Origin: Erwinia sp. OLFS4
GTDB taxonomy: Bacteria; Pseudomonadota; Gammaproteobacteria; Enterobacterales; Enterobacteriaceae
DNA length: 64,000 nucleotides
NCBI RefSeq assembly: GCF_002752165.1
Contig: NZ_MOMB01000003.1
Coordinates: 1 to 64,000, forward strand
Direction: 5' to 3'
The notes under the pieces are model-generated. The model had not been told where the DNA came from. It made no database searches and worked only from the letters and a program-made list of their open reading frames with translations. Below, piece by piece: positions 1-9,350 of the stretch; the stretch's first letter is position 1; every line of letters begins with the position of its first letter. The position numbers and the translations under genes are program-made.

Positions 1-19
1 GCATTCATAGGATTGAAAG

Positions 20-1402
20 ATGATTAATTCAGTAAGAAATAATGAAGAAGAACAGAGTGTTAATATCAGAATTGGCATTTTCTTTGATGGTACAGGATTG
101 AATGCAAACAATCTGATTAAAAATAAATACGCTGACGACTATAAATACAGCAATATTTATCGGTTATATAAATACTACGGTGATAGCACTGAGAACACTA
201 CACGGGATGCCACGCTTAAAGTCTATGTTGAAGGGGTCGGCACAAAAGACAATGAAGAAAGTCAATGTATTATAGCTATGGGGGTCGACTTCGGTCAGTT
301 TGAGGGCTGGGGAGTATTTGCAAAATATGAAAATGCTGTTGCGGGCGCAGCCAAACAACTTGCTGATTTCTTAGAGGATAAAAAAATAGAGTGTTGCCAG
401 TTAAACATTGAATTTGATGTCTTCGGTTTCAGTCGTGGTGCTGCGATTGCTCGTCATTTTACTAATAAAATTGCTCAGCATGATAGATGCTTTATGGAAA
501 AAATTAATCGGGCTATTAGTCCCTATAATTGTTTTCTGCAAAGTAGCCCGTCGGTAAATTTTCTTGGACTTTTTGATACGGTTGCTTCAGTATGGTCAGT
601 TGGTATGTGGGGTGTTTATGATCCCCATGACTATGAGGGGAATACTAATCATCTTGAAGTTAATCTTCCACCAAACGTAGCTCGTCAGGTATTCCAGCTT
701 ACAGCAATGCATGAATGCCGTTATAATTTCCCGTTGAGTAGTCTGGAAGGGTATTATCCTCAGCTTGAATTGGCGGGTTGCCATAGCGATATTGGTGGAA
801 GCTATGACATTTGTGTGGAAGAAACATCAGCAATTACTGAACTTGTTAAGTATCTGCCATGGGAAGAAACGGTCATTAAGCGTTTAACCGAAGAAATGAA
901 CTTACTCAGGGAAAATGAAAAATGGCGAGTGTTAATGAGTAATTGGTTCCCTGTAAGTAACTTAGTTGGCTCCTGGGCAGACGTCACGAAAATAGTTAGG
1001 GGAGAACTACAGTATGTTGCTTTATTAGTGATGTTTGAATGTGCGCAACGACATGGTTGTAAATTTAATCAGGATATTTTGCAGTATGAGGATAAGATTG
1101 AGGGGGAATTGAAACCATATTATATAGATGCAATGAATAATATGATGATGGCTCTTTTAGGGGAAGAGGCTAAAATATCTCAGCAATTAGTTGATGATAT
1201 TACGGAAAACTATGTTCATCTTTCATCTACCTGGTACCATGATGGTATCAAGGAGCAACCAGTTGATAATCATAGTCACTTTATTGAGTTTCGGAAACTG
1301 CGTGACGATAACTACATAGAAGAAAAATTCAATAAAGCCTGGCCTATGCGACCTGAAAAAAACTGGGAAAGAACGGTTTATTTTAATAATCAGCCATTAT
1401 AA
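20..1402 (+). CDS. DUF2235 / Tle1-like alpha/beta-hydrolase (putative T6SS-type phospholipase effector)
   Basis: A 460-residue protein with no signal peptide or membrane segment. It opens with the FDGTGLN motif of the DUF2235 family (residues 22-28) and carries the nucleophile elbow GFSRG at 136-140. A plausible Ser-Asp-His triad is Ser138, Asp186 (in LFDTVAS) and His255 (in HSDIGG). The Ser-Asp distance of 48 matches, from memory, that of the type VI secretion phospholipase Tle1. A ribosome site (AGGA) lies 7 bases before the ATG. The coding sequence is visibly AT-richer than everything downstream to 45 kb, which suggests horizontal acquisition at the end of the fis operon. No VgrG, PAAR or immunity-type lipoprotein gene follows it; genes before base 1 are not visible. 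DUF2235 membership is confident; effector activity and phospholipid substrate are inference. Confidence 0.8.
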   Translation: MINSVRNNEEEQSVNIRIGIFFDGTGLNANNLIKNKYADDYKYSNIYRLYKYYGDSTENTTRDATLKVYVEGVGTKDNEESQCIIAMGVDFGQFEGWGVFAKYENAVAGAAKQLADFLEDKKIECCQLNIEFDVFGFSRGAAIARHFTNKIAQHDRCFMEKINRAISPYNCFLQSSPSVNFLGLFDTVASVWSVGMWGVYDPHDYEGNTNHLEVNLPPNVARQVFQLTAMHECRYNFPLSSLEGYYPQLELAGCHSDIGGSYDICVEETSAITELVKYLPWEETVIKRLTEEMNLLRENEKWRVLMSNWFPVSNLVGSWADVTKIVRGELQYVALLVMFECAQRHGCKFNQDILQYEDKIEGELKPYYIDAMNNMMMALLGEEAKISQQLVDDITENYVHLSSTWYHDGIKEQPVDNHSHFIEFRKLRDDNYIEEKFNKAWPMRPEKNWERTVYFNNQPL

Positions 1403-1433
1403 TCCGGATTTTTTAACGAGATAATCTGCATCA

Positions 1434-1470
1434 GCCCGCTTAATTTAGTTCATTAAATTAGCGGGCTTTG
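1434..1470 (+). terminator. Probable intrinsic terminator after the DUF2235 gene
   Basis: An inverted repeat, GCCCGCTTAATTTA against TAAATTAGCGGGC, forms a 13-bp stem with one bulged T and a short loop. It starts 31 bases after the stop codon. Only a short T run follows (TTTG), so termination may be partial. Confidence 0.65.
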
Positions 1471-1502
1471 CCTGTAATGTGGCATTTAAAGCATGGCATC
1501 TT

Positions 1503-1551
1503 CAGCCATCAGCCATCAGCCATCAGCCATCAGCCATCAGCCATCAGCCAT
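1503..1551. repeat. Heptanucleotide tandem repeat, 7 perfect copies of CAGCCAT
   Basis: Seven uninterrupted identical 7-base units span exactly 49 bases; the flanks diverge at once (TT before, CAACC after). Every frame of the opposite strand reaches a TGA within three units, so the array cannot be the interior of an open frame. It lies in the non-coding stretch between the DUF2235 gene and fis. Confidence 0.97.
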
Positions 1552-1874
1552 CAACCTGATAATGCCATCGATGACCGCTAAAGCGGTTTCCTTTGGACGA
1601 CGAGGATCCGCTTCTGAGATTATTTTGCAGTGATAAGGGCTTTCCATCATTGCCAATCAATCTCAGGCACGTCTTGCAGATGAAAGGTCTGCATGACCGG
1701 TATTCGGACTAAAAAATTGCGCCTTGCCTGAAGGCGATGGAACAAGGGTTTAATGCCAAACCGGGAAAAGTACCGGGACTGGGGAACAACGCTTGAGGAA
1801 AAGCATCGTTAAGCAAGCTGGGCAGACGGCTAAAGCTTTGTTGATAGGATATAGGATGGGCTTAAACAGATACC
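1552..1874. other. Non-coding stretch between heptamer repeat and fis terminator
   Basis: No convincing gene. The longest suggestive frame is a 37-codon minus-strand ORF (1650 down to 1537) that runs into the repeat and stops there. It has no recognisable family and no clear ribosome site. The composition is closer to the core genome than to the AT-rich gene upstream. It may be a decayed remnant of an accessory gene, but I cannot name one. Confidence 0.4.
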
Positions 1875-1912
1875 AAAAAGGCGCTTTGCAGGTTATGCAA
1901 TGGCGCCTTTTT
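1875..1912 (-). terminator. Intrinsic terminator of the dusB-fis operon (symmetrical)
   Basis: AAAAAGGCGC and GCGCCTTTTT form a 10-bp stem, extended inside by TTGCA/TGCAA around a GGTTA loop. On the minus strand the stem ends in a T run 23 bases after the fis stop. The A/T flanks are symmetrical, so it could also stop transcription arriving from the accessory gene. Confidence 0.9.
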
Positions 1913-1934
1913 CAATGTATTTACTGAAGATAAA

Positions 1935-2231
1935 TCAGTTCATACCGTATTTTTTCAGTTTTTTACGCAGAGTACCGCGGTTGATGCCCATCATCAGGGC
2001 TGCACGGGTCTGGTTGCCACGGGTGTATTGCATCACCATGTCCAACAGGGGCTGTTCCACTTCAGCCAGTACCAGCTCATAGAGGTCATTGACATCCTGA
2101 CCATTCAGTTGAGCAAAATAGTTCTTCAATGCCTGCTTGACCGAATCACGCAGGGGCTTTTGGGTTACCTGATCCTGAGAGTTAACGGTAGATACGGTCA
2201 GTACGTCAGAATTCACGCGTTGTTCGAACAT
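1935..2231 (-). CDS. fis: DNA-binding protein Fis
   Basis: Nucleoid-associated protein of 98 residues, the same length as the E. coli protein. It bends DNA and controls rRNA promoters, recombination and many growth-phase genes. The C-terminal helix-turn-helix (about residues 73-95, with [11 protein letters not shown] and [10 protein letters not shown]) is essentially that of E. coli. The N-terminal beta-hairpin region is also conserved. It is the distal gene of a two-gene operon, 25 bases after dusB, and is expressed from the promoter upstream of dusB. A strong terminator follows it. Confidence 0.99.
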
Positions 2232-2256
2232 AGTTCTGTCAGCTCTTTATTTCTGT

Positions 2257-3222
2257 TTACGCAAGTTTTTCGAAGTATGCCTCCAACGCCTCCAGCTGTT
2301 CGCTGGCATCCTCAATGGCGTTGAATGTGCGCCGAAACTGGTCATCTGGTGCGTGTTCCTGTAGATACCAGGACACGTGCTTACGGGCAATACGATATCC
2401 TTTAGCCTGACCGTAAAAGTCATGTAGCTCACGTATATGTCCAATAAGCAAGCGCTTGACTTCAGCTAGTGGCATCGGTGCCAGCAGCTCCCCAGTGTCC
2501 AGATAATGCTGGATTTCCCGGAAGATCCAGGGTCTTCCCTGAGCAGCACGTCCTATCATCAGGGCATCTGCCCCGGTGTAGTTAAGTACCGCTCTGGCTT
2601 TACGCGGGTCAGTTATGTCGCCATTCGCAATGACCGGAATAGCAACGTTCTGCTTAACTGTCCGAATGCTGTCGTATTCTGCCTCACCATTAAACAAGCA
2701 GGCGCGGGTACGCCCATGAATGGTTAAAGCCTGAATGCCACAACGTTCAGCCAATTGGGCAATCTCAACACAATTACGGTTTTCGCTATTCCACCCGGTA
2801 CGAATTTTAAGCGTAACGGGTACATCAACCGCGTTAACCACCGCTTTCAGGATAGAAGCAACAAGCGGTGGATACTGCAGTAAAGCAGAACCAGCCATCT
2901 TGCGATTCACCTTTTTGGCGGGGCACCCCATGTTAATGTCGATGAGCTGAGCGCCAGAGGCTACGTTTATGCGCGCTGCTTGCGCCATCTCATCAGGATC
3001 GCAGCCGGCAATTTGCACGGCCCGAATACCGGATTCATCACGATGCACCATACGCAGACGAGATTTGTCGCTGGCCCAGACTTCAGGATTGGACGACAAC
3101 ATCTCCGAAACGGTCATGCCGGCTCCCATCGCGTGACAGAGCGTTCTGAACGGTCTGTCGGTGATGCCTGCCATAGGCGCGGCGATCAAACGATTGTGAA
3201 GCTGGTGATGTCCTATGCGCAT
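2257..3222 (-). CDS. dusB: tRNA-dihydrouridine synthase B
   Basis: FMN-dependent enzyme that reduces specific uridines in the tRNA D-loop to dihydrouridine. The TIM-barrel start [12 protein letters not shown] and the catalytic Cys100 in [10 protein letters not shown] are present. The start was placed at MRIGHH (321 residues) because it matches the family N-terminus. An in-frame ATG five codons upstream (3237) is possible, but neither has a good ribosome site. Poor translation of dusB is known for this operon, whose main product is Fis. The gene is co-transcribed with fis. Confidence 0.97.
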   Translation of the reverse strand: MRIGHHQLHNRLIAAPMAGITDRPFRTLCHAMGAGMTVSEMLSSNPEVWASDKSRLRMVHRDESGIRAVQIAGCDPDEMAQAARINVASGAQLIDINMGCPAKKVNRKMAGSALLQYPPLVASILKAVVNAVDVPVTLKIRTGWNSENRNCVEIAQLAERCGIQALTIHGRTRACLFNGEAEYDSIRTVKQNVAIPVIANGDITDPRKARAVLNYTGADALMIGRAAQGRPWIFREIQHYLDTGELLAPMPLAEVKRLLIGHIRELHDFYGQAKGYRIARKHVSWYLQEHAPDDQFRRTFNAIEDASEQLEALEAYFEKLA

Positions 3223-3251
3223 GTACAATGTGACCATAGTGTGTCCACAAG

Positions 3252-3287
3252 GCGGCGTATATTACGCATTTTTCACGCAAGATGAAA
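3252..3287 (-). promoter_or_regulatory. dusB-fis promoter with GC-rich discriminator
   Basis: On the minus strand, -35 TTTCAT (3287-3282) and -10 TAATAT (3264-3259) are separated by 17 bp. The segment between the -10 box and the expected start is ACGCCGCC. A GC-rich discriminator of this kind is the hallmark of stringently controlled, growth-rate-regulated promoters, and the arrangement agrees with what is known of the E. coli fis promoter. The expected start lies about 30 bases before the dusB ATG. Confidence 0.8.
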
Positions 3288-3567
3288 GGCCAAACTTTGA
3301 ACAATTCCTGTTGACAGATCAATGTAATAGCCGCTGAGCCAAATGACATTTTACAATCGCTATTGATAACAACGGGTTAGCTTTATACGCTGAAATTGTG
3401 AGCAAAAATTTTTCTTTGAAAGAATCGAATCGCCGAATAATCAACGCCCTGAAGTGCCGCTGGCGTTACATCTGTCGCTGAAATTTTCCGCAAAAATAAG
3501 CGCCGTGATGTCCCGTTTAACCGCCGTTCTATCCGCTTTGTTCTATGCCGGCAACGCAGCAGGATAA
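3288..3567. other. Upstream region of the dusB-fis promoter
   Basis: Non-coding. It contains A/T tracts (around 3405-3420) upstream of the promoter, where activator and Fis autoregulatory sites would be expected. No individual site could be assigned with confidence. No terminator was seen after prmA, so read-through into dusB-fis is possible. Confidence 0.4.
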
Positions 3568-4449
3568 TTAGCGTCTTCTGCCGGTAATACGACACCACTC
3601 CTCTTTTTCTGTGACGGGATCAAGGTCAAAAAGGTCCTGATAGGCTTCACTGACGCTCGCCGCCTGGCTGGCCAGAATACCCGATAACCCGAGATAACCC
3701 CCTTTATCCGCTAGCACGCTGATAAGGGGAGCCAGTTCGCGCAGCGGGCCTGCAAGAATATTCGCGACAACCACCTCGGCGTGCAGATTGTCTGGTTGCT
3801 GATGTGGCAGATAAAGTGCCAGGCGCGAGGAAACACCATTGCGTTGTGCATTGTCCCGGCTGGCCTGAATAGCCTGTGGGTCGATATCAATACCAATGGC
3901 CTGCGCGGCGCCGAGCTTGAGTGCGGCAATGGCCAGAATGCCTGAGCCACAACCAAAATCTATGATGGTTTTTCCTGCTAAATCAAGACTATCCAGCCAG
4001 CTAAGGCACAGTGCAGTGGTGGGATGAGTACCGGTACCAAAGGCCAACCCCGGATCGAGCATGACGTTAACGGCGTCAGGATCGGGCACATCGCGCCAGC
4101 TGGGGCAGATCCACAGGCGTTGGCCAAAACGCATCGGGTGGAAGTTATCCATCCATTCGCGTTCCCAGTCTTTATCTTCAATTTGTTCGATTTTGTGGTG
4201 AAAGCCTTCACCCAGTAACGGATGTGCGGACAGTGCGCTCACAACCTGTTCCATAGGCGCTTGTGCATCAAATAAACCGATAACGTCGGTATCTCCCCAC
4301 AGCCGGGTTTCGCCAGGCAACGGCTCAAAAACCGGCGTGTCGTGGGTATCCTGAAAGGTGACAGAGACCGCACCTTGCTCAAGCAGAGCATCACCAAGGG
4401 TTTCGGCCTGAGTGCCGGTGGTGTTAATCCTCATCTGTATCCAGGGCAT
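3568..4449 (-). CDS. prmA: Ribosomal protein L11 methyltransferase
   Basis: S-adenosylmethionine-dependent enzyme that trimethylates several amino groups of ribosomal protein L11. It has 293 residues, the E. coli length. An N-terminal substrate-recognition domain is followed by a Rossmann methyltransferase domain with the AdoMet loop DFGCGSG at about 164-170. The start at MPWIQM is preceded by a GGAAAAGAG ribosome site; in-frame codons upstream overlap the end of panF and lack family similarity. It sits 16 bases after panF, so yhdT-panF-prmA is a probable operon. Confidence 0.98.
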   Translation of the reverse strand: MPWIQMRINTTGTQAETLGDALLEQGAVSVTFQDTHDTPVFEPLPGETRLWGDTDVIGLFDAQAPMEQVVSALSAHPLLGEGFHHKIEQIEDKDWEREWMDNFHPMRFGQRLWICPSWRDVPDPDAVNVMLDPGLAFGTGTHPTTALCLSWLDSLDLAGKTIIDFGCGSGILAIAALKLGAAQAIGIDIDPQAIQASRDNAQRNGVSSRLALYLPHQQPDNLHAEVVVANILAGPLRELAPLISVLADKGGYLGLSGILASQAASVSEAYQDLFDLDPVTEKEEWCRITGRRR

Positions 4450-4465
4450 AGTTTTCTCTTTTCCG

Positions 4466-5911
4466 TCAGACGGCCGGCGGCGATGAAGCTGCCCGGCCAA
4501 AATAGTTAGCAATAATAAACATTAGCAGGCTGAAAGCCAGTGAAGGCACGATGGGGTGAAACCCCCACAGCTGCAGATGAAAACTGGCCAGCAGGGTATA
4601 GCTCAGGGCACCAGCAATCAGGCTGCCCAGGGCCCCGGCGGCGTTAGCATTTTGCCAGTAAAGTCCGAGCACTAATGGCCAGAGGAAGACAGCCTCGAGA
4701 CCGCCAAACGACAGCAGATTGAGCCAGATGATCATTTCCGGCGGATGCCAGGCGGCTAACAGCAGCAGTATACCTTGCAGCAGCGTCGCCAGCGCGGAAA
4801 TACGTTTCAGACGTGTTTCATTCGCCACCTGCTGCGGGGCGACACGCAGGTAAAGGTCCTTGATGATGGTGGCTGATGATTGCAGCAAATGGGCATTAAC
4901 TGATGACATAATGGCTGCCATGGGTGCCGCGAGAAACACCCCCGCAGCCCAGGGCGGCAATACCTGGATCATTAACGTTGGAATGACCAGGTCAGGAACT
5001 TTCAGGTCTGGCAATACGGCTCGTCCCAGCGCGCCGGCCAGATGCATCCCCAGCATCAATACTGAAACCACAAGGGTGCCGATAAACATGCCACGATGCA
5101 CAGCTTTACTGTCTTTATAAGAGATACAGCGCACCGCCGTATGGGGTAAACCGATCACGCCAAAACAGACCAGTACAATGAATGAACCAAGAAAGGTGGG
5201 CGTAATAATATTATCTGCGCCGCCGGGCATAATTAACTGCGGATCAATTTGCTGAAGTTTGCTCATCGCCTGGCCGGTTCCGCCTGCCGCATGGATCACG
5301 GCAAACAGCAGCAGAAAGGTTCCTGCCAGCATTACCAGCCCCTGCATTGCATCATTTAACACGCTGGCACGAAAACCGCCAAAAGCCGTGTAAAGCGCGA
5401 TAGTGACGCCAAAAATAAGCAATCCGCTATTGTAGGGAATACCGGCGGCGGTCTCCAGCAAACGGGCGCCACCAATAAACTGCACCGTCATGGCACCCAT
5501 AAAAGCAACCAGCAGGCTCAGACTGGCCAGCCAGACCAGCAACGCGCTGCCATAGCGGGCATAGAGCATGTCGTTGAGCGTCACGGCGTTATAGCGCCGC
5601 GCCAGAATGGCAAACTTTTTTCCCAGTACGCCAAGTGAAAGCCAGACGGTAGGGACCTGAATCATGGCCAGCAGTACCCAGCCAAGGCCATATTTATAGG
5701 CAGCGCCCGGGCCACCGATAAACGAACTGGCGCTGATATAGGTGGCCGCCAGCGTCATTGCCAGCACAAAGCCGCCCATTGAGCGCCCGCCGAGGAAATA
5801 TTCATGGAGAAAATTGCCTTCGCGCCGTTTACGCATTGCATACAATGACAACCCGGCAACCAACAGCAGATAAGCCAGTAGCGGCAAAATGACCTCAAGT
5901 TGGCGTGTCAT
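4466..5911 (-). CDS. panF: Sodium/pantothenate symporter
   Basis: Inner-membrane transporter of the sodium:solute symporter family that imports pantothenate for coenzyme A synthesis. The 481-residue protein is hydrophobic throughout, with about a dozen membrane segments. Family landmarks include the stretch [18 protein letters not shown] and [10 protein letters not shown]. The start MTRQLEV follows a strong GGAGGAG site. The ATG lies inside the end of yhdT (17-base overlap), implying translational coupling. Confidence 0.98.
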   Translation of the reverse strand: MTRQLEVILPLLAYLLLVAGLSLYAMRKRREGNFLHEYFLGGRSMGGFVLAMTLAATYISASSFIGGPGAAYKYGLGWVLLAMIQVPTVWLSLGVLGKKFAILARRYNAVTLNDMLYARYGSALLVWLASLSLLVAFMGAMTVQFIGGARLLETAAGIPYNSGLLIFGVTIALYTAFGGFRASVLNDAMQGLVMLAGTFLLLFAVIHAAGGTGQAMSKLQQIDPQLIMPGGADNIITPTFLGSFIVLVCFGVIGLPHTAVRCISYKDSKAVHRGMFIGTLVVSVLMLGMHLAGALGRAVLPDLKVPDLVIPTLMIQVLPPWAAGVFLAAPMAAIMSSVNAHLLQSSATIIKDLYLRVAPQQVANETRLKRISALATLLQGILLLLAAWHPPEMIIWLNLLSFGGLEAVFLWPLVLGLYWQNANAAGALGSLIAGALSYTLLASFHLQLWGFHPIVPSLAFSLLMFIIANYFGRAASSPPAV

Positions 5912-6143
5912 GACTCTCCTCCAGCGGCATCTCCCGGAACACACAGCGGATCATCAGCCAGCAAAGAAACATAAAAAGTACAGGGACCCACAGACAGGAA
6001 AGTTCAAACCAGCGTGGAAGGCCGGTAATGCCAGGTTGTGTACCGGCAAGCCAGGCGGTTAAAGCCCACAGGATAAGATAGGCGACCGCCAGCCAAAACG
6101 ACCAGCGAGCTTCTTTATGTGCCTGAATAAAGCGACTGTCCAT
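5895..6143 (-). CDS. yhdT: YhdT family inner-membrane protein
   Basis: Small membrane protein of 82 residues with two hydrophobic segments (about 17-37 and 50-68). It corresponds to E. coli YhdT, which always precedes panF. Its function is unknown; the coupling suggests an accessory role in transport, which is inference. The ATG start was preferred over a GTG three codons upstream because an AAGG ribosome site is correctly spaced for the ATG. Confidence 0.93.
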   Translation of the reverse strand: MDSRFIQAHKEARWSFWLAVAYLILWALTAWLAGTQPGITGLPRWFELSCLWVPVLFMFLCWLMIRCVFREMPLEESHDTPT

Positions 6144-6172
6144 CGATTTCACCTTGCAATGGGCCTAAAGAA

Positions 6173-6194
6173 AAAGGCCGGAAAACCGGCCTTT
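6173..6194 (-). terminator. Intrinsic terminator after accC
   Basis: AAAGGCCGG and CCGGCCTTT form a perfect 9-bp stem with an AAAA/TTTT loop. On the minus strand the stem is followed by TTCTTT. It separates aroQ-accBC from yhdT-panF-prmA. Confidence 0.88.
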
Positions 6195-6221
6195 ATCCAG
6201 GATAGCGTTACCGGGGTAGCG

Positions 6222-7568
6222 CTATTCGCTAATGCCTAACTTCTTCTCCAGATAATGGATGTTTGTGCCACCTTTCTGGAATTTTTCGTCAGCCATAATT
6301 TTCATTTGCAGCTCAACATTGGTCTTAATGCCATCAATGATAAGCTCAGCCAGCGCGTTTTTCATCCTGGCGATGGCTACTTCCCGGGTATCGCCGTAGG
6401 TAATCAGTTTACCGATCATGGAATCGTAGTATGGCGGCACGGTATAGCCGGCATAAATATGCGATTCCCAGCGAACGCCAAAGCCACCGGGGGCGTGGAA
6501 GCGCGTGATTTTGCCCGGACTCGGCAGAAAGGTGTTAGGATCTTCAGCATTGATACGGCATTCTATCGCATGGCCTTTAATCCTGACTTCGTCCTGCTTG
6601 AGTGACAGCGGTTGCCCGGCGGCAATACGCAACTGTTCTTTAATCAGGTCCACGCCAGTGATCATCTCCGTGACCGGGTGTTCTACCTGAATACGGGTGT
6701 TCATTTCAATGAAGTAGAACTCACCGTTTTCATACAGAAACTCAAAGGTGCCCGCACCGCGATAGCCAATTTCAATACAGGCGTTGGCACACCGCTCACC
6801 GATGAATTTGCGCAACTCCGGGGTGATGCCCGGTGCCGGCGCTTCTTCAACGACTTTCTGGTGACGCCGCTGCATTGAACAGTCGCGTTCTGCCAGGTAG
6901 ATCGCATTTCCCTGACCATCGGCCATCACCTGAATTTCAATATGGCGCGGGTTTTCGAGGTATTTTTCCATGTAGACCATATCGTTATTGAAGGCAGCTT
7001 TGGCCTCCGCACGGGTCATATTAATGGAGTTTTCCAGCTCTTTTTCCACGCGGACAACGCGCATTCCCCGTCCGCCACCGCCGCCAGACGCTTTAATGAT
7101 CACCGGATAGCCGATTTTTTTCGCGATTTCACGGTTTTTATCCATATCATCGCCGAGGGGGCCGCCGGAACCCGGTACACAGGGAACGCCGGCGCTTTTC
7201 ATGGCGTTAATGGCGGAAACTTTATCGCCCATCAGGCGGATAGTTTCTGCTCTTGGGCCGATAAAAATAAAGCCAGAGCGCTCCACCTGCTCAGCAAAAT
7301 CGGCGTTTTCAGATAAGAAGCCGTAGCCTGGATGGATGGCCGCAGCGCCGGTAATTTCTGCCGCTGAAATCAGTGCCGGGATATTCAGGTAACTTTTTAC
7401 TGACGGCGGCGGGCCGATGCACACCGTTTCATCCGCCAGCAGCACGTGTTTCAGGTCACGGTCGGCGCTGGAGTGCACGGCGACAGTTTTAATGCCTGAT
7501 TCTTTACAGGCGCGGAGGATCCGCAAAGCGATCTCGCCGCGATTAGCTATGACAATTTTATCCAGCAT
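6222..7568 (-). CDS. accC: Acetyl-CoA carboxylase, biotin carboxylase subunit
   Basis: ATP-grasp enzyme that carboxylates biotin carried on AccB, the first half-reaction of acetyl-CoA carboxylase and the committed step of fatty acid synthesis. It has 448 residues. ATP-binding lysines Lys116 and Lys159 and the glycine-rich loop ASGGGGGRG (160-168) are present, as is the active-site segment [19 protein letters not shown] ribosome site precedes the ATG. The gene lies 11 bases after accB, in the usual accBC operon. Confidence 0.99.
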   Translation of the reverse strand: MLDKIVIANRGEIALRILRACKESGIKTVAVHSSADRDLKHVLLADETVCIGPPPSVKSYLNIPALISAAEITGAAAIHPGYGFLSENADFAEQVERSGFIFIGPRAETIRLMGDKVSAINAMKSAGVPCVPGSGGPLGDDMDKNREIAKKIGYPVIIKASGGGGGRGMRVVRVEKELENSINMTRAEAKAAFNNDMVYMEKYLENPRHIEIQVMADGQGNAIYLAERDCSMQRRHQKVVEEAPAPGITPELRKFIGERCANACIEIGYRGAGTFEFLYENGEFYFIEMNTRIQVEHPVTEMITGVDLIKEQLRIAAGQPLSLKQDEVRIKGHAIECRINAEDPNTFLPSPGKITRFHAPGGFGVRWESHIYAGYTVPPYYDSMIGKLITYGDTREVAIARMKNALAELIIDGIKTNVELQMKIMADEKFQKGGTNIHYLEKKLGISE

Positions 7569-7579
7569 GGTACGCCTCG

Positions 7580-8050
7580 TTATTCGATGACGACCAGCGG
7601 CTCGTCGAATTCAACAGGTTGGCCGCTTTCGACCAGAATGGCTTTCACCACGCCAGATTTATCAGCTTCGATCTGATTCATCATTTTCATAGCTTCAACA
7701 ATACACAGGGTATCACCTACATTAACTTTCTGGCCGATTTCCACAAATGCCCTGGCATCGGGGCTTGGGGTGCGGTAGAAAGTGCCTACCATCGGAGAAC
7801 GTACAATATGTCCACTCAGCTCTGTGCTGGCTGGGGCTTCCGCTGCCGGCGCGGCGGCAGGGGCAACCGCGCTGGCAAGCGCCGGCTGCGGCTGGAACTG
7901 AGGCGCATAAGCCTGTTGCATAACAGGGTAGCCAGTGTTTACCGGGGCGCGACTGATGCGAACTGACTCTTCACCTTCAGAAATTTCCAGTTCAGCGATG
8001 CCTGATTCTTCAACCAGTTCGATCAGTTTTTTAATCTTACGAATATCCAT
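7580..8050 (-). CDS. accB: Biotin carboxyl carrier protein of acetyl-CoA carboxylase
   Basis: Carries covalently bound biotin between the carboxylase (AccC) and the carboxyltransferase (AccAD). It has 156 residues: a conserved N-terminal segment (1-34), an Ala/Pro/Gln-rich linker (about 36-76), and a C-terminal biotinyl domain. Biotin attaches at Lys122 in VEAMKMM. The start MDIRKIKK was chosen by family match; upstream in-frame codons overlap aroQ. E. coli AccB represses its own operon; no operator was identified here. It follows aroQ by 20 bases and is probably co-transcribed with it. Confidence 0.99.
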   Translation of the reverse strand: MDIRKIKKLIELVEESGIAELEISEGEESVRISRAPVNTGYPVMQQAYAPQFQPQPALASAVAPAAAPAAEAPASTELSGHIVRSPMVGTFYRTPSPDARAFVEIGQKVNVGDTLCIVEAMKMMNQIEADKSGVVKAILVESGQPVEFDEPLVVIE

Positions 8051-8070
8051 GAAGGGGTTCCGTACTTGGT

Positions 8071-8523
8071 TTATTTGGAGTGTTGCAGACGTTTGACTGC
8101 CGTTTGTAACGCCCATGTATAGCCGTCAGCACCGAGCCCGCAGATAACGCCGGAGGCGATATCAGAAAGGTAGGAGTGATGACGGAACGGCTCACGCGCA
8201 TGTACATTCGACAGATGAACTTCGATAAAAGGGATGTTAACGGCCAGCAGCGCGTCGCGTAACGCAACGCTGGTGTGCGTAAAAGCTGCCGGGTTGATAA
8301 TAATGTAATCAATGTTACCACGAGCTTCGTGAATGCGGTCAATGAGCTGATGTTCCGCGTTGGACTGGAAATGGCTCAGCGTTGTATCCATACTGGCGGC
8401 GAGTTCGGTCAGCTGGCTGACAATCGTGGTTAACGTGGTGTTGCCATATTTGTCTGGCTCACGGGTTCCCAGCAGATTGAGGTTAGGACCGTTCAAAAGC
8501 AATATGTGGAAATTCATGGTCAT
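8071..8523 (-). CDS. aroQ: 3-dehydroquinate dehydratase, type II
   Basis: Catalyses the third step of the shikimate pathway, dehydroquinate to dehydroshikimate. It has 150 residues, the normal size of the dodecameric type II enzyme. Active-site motifs are visible: [14 protein letters not shown] followed by the lid tyrosine (Tyr26), NPAAFTHTS with the catalytic His, and EVHLSN. E. coli K-12 has only the unrelated type I enzyme AroD; whether this genome also encodes AroD cannot be seen. The start is ATG 8523, after AGGAG with rather long spacing; ATG 8517 is an alternative. First gene of aroQ-accB-accC. Confidence 0.97.
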   Translation of the reverse strand: MTMNFHILLLNGPNLNLLGTREPDKYGNTTLTTIVSQLTELAASMDTTLSHFQSNAEHQLIDRIHEARGNIDYIIINPAAFTHTSVALRDALLAVNIPFIEVHLSNVHAREPFRHHSYLSDIASGVICGLGADGYTWALQTAVKRLQHSK

Positions 8524-8599
8524 CTTGCTGCCATCTCCTGCGATAACACGAGCATCGCACAAAATACCTCGCGAAAAGCCATTTGTCACCTTTAACTGT

Positions 8600-8639
8600 A
8601 AAAAAGGCGCTTTTCTGACGAGTAAAAGCGGGCATTATA
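8600..8639 (-). promoter_or_regulatory. aroQ-accBC promoter -10 box and leader hairpin with T run
   Basis: On the minus strand a consensus -10 box TATAAT (8639-8634) has no good -35 partner. Just downstream, CGCTTTT (8630-8624) can pair with AAAAGCG (8614-8608), and the hairpin is followed by a run of six T (8605-8600). That is the layout of an intrinsic terminator placed inside the 5' leader, about 80 bases before the aroQ start, so attenuation is possible but unproven. Nothing else recognisable was seen between 8524 and 8747. Confidence 0.45.
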
Positions 8640-8747
8640 ACGATATCAGTACAATTAGCAGCTAAATACTGGTCTTATCAGCGAAGATAATCAACCTCAT
8701 CCAGGCCATCAGCCGCATGGACTAGCTGATATGCCGTATGGCACACA

Positions 8748-9350
8748 TTATTGCAACCATTTATGAAATTTTTTCCAACGCCAGGCTAACAGAAGCAGGG
8801 CGAAAGCGGCATAAATCAGCGGCTGTGGTGAGAGTATTTTCACTGACCAGATATAATGGATTGGCGCGAGTATTACCACAAAATAGAGGGTATTGTGCAG
8901 TTGCTGCCAGCGCGTGCCTAATTTGCGCTGTGCGCGCTGGAACGAGGTGAGCGCCAGCAGTAGCAGAATAGACCAGCTGATAATGCCCAGCGTCAGATAA
9001 GGCCGCGAAACCAGCTCTTCTCCCAGCAGATCAAGATGGCCGATACCAAGTTCCAGCAGCGCATAACTGATGAGATGGAGACTTGCCCAGGCGAAGCACC
9101 ATAGCCCCAGCAGGCGTCGTAGCCGAATCAGAAGCGGTTGTTTAATATAACGTGCCAGTGGCGTGACCACCAGGGTGGCCAGCAACAGCTTGAGCGCCAT
9201 CCGACCGGTAAAATGCTGAATGTCTTTTGCCGGATCGGCGCTGAACCCGCCCTGATTTACCGAGATAATCAACCATATAAACGGCAGAAAAGCAGCCAGG
9301 TGCAGCAGAACTTTTAGCCAGCCAATTTGTTTTGCATTCAGTCTGCGCAC
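8748..9350 (-). CDS. msrQ: Heme-binding membrane subunit MsrQ of the MsrPQ methionine sulfoxide reductase
   Basis: Inner-membrane b-type cytochrome that passes electrons from the respiratory chain to periplasmic MsrP. It has 200 residues with about six hydrophobic segments and conserved histidines in the ferric-reductase-like core ([25 protein letters not shown]). The GTG start directly abuts the msrP stop codon (TAAGTG), so the two genes are translationally coupled. Confidence 0.96.
   Translation of the reverse strand: MRRLNAKQIGWLKVLLHLAAFLPFIWLIISVNQGGFSADPAKDIQHFTGRMALKLLLATLVVTPLARYIKQPLLIRLRRLLGLWCFAWASLHLISYALLELGIGHLDLLGEELVSRPYLTLGIISWSILLLLALTSFQRAQRKLGTRWQQLHNTLYFVVILAPIHYIWSVKILSPQPLIYAAFALLLLAWRWKKFHKWLQ

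Noticed and set aside
1503-1551. Tandem repeat considered as a CRISPR array or phase-variable coding repeat
   Set aside because: Units are only 7 bases with no spacers, and frames through the array hit stops.
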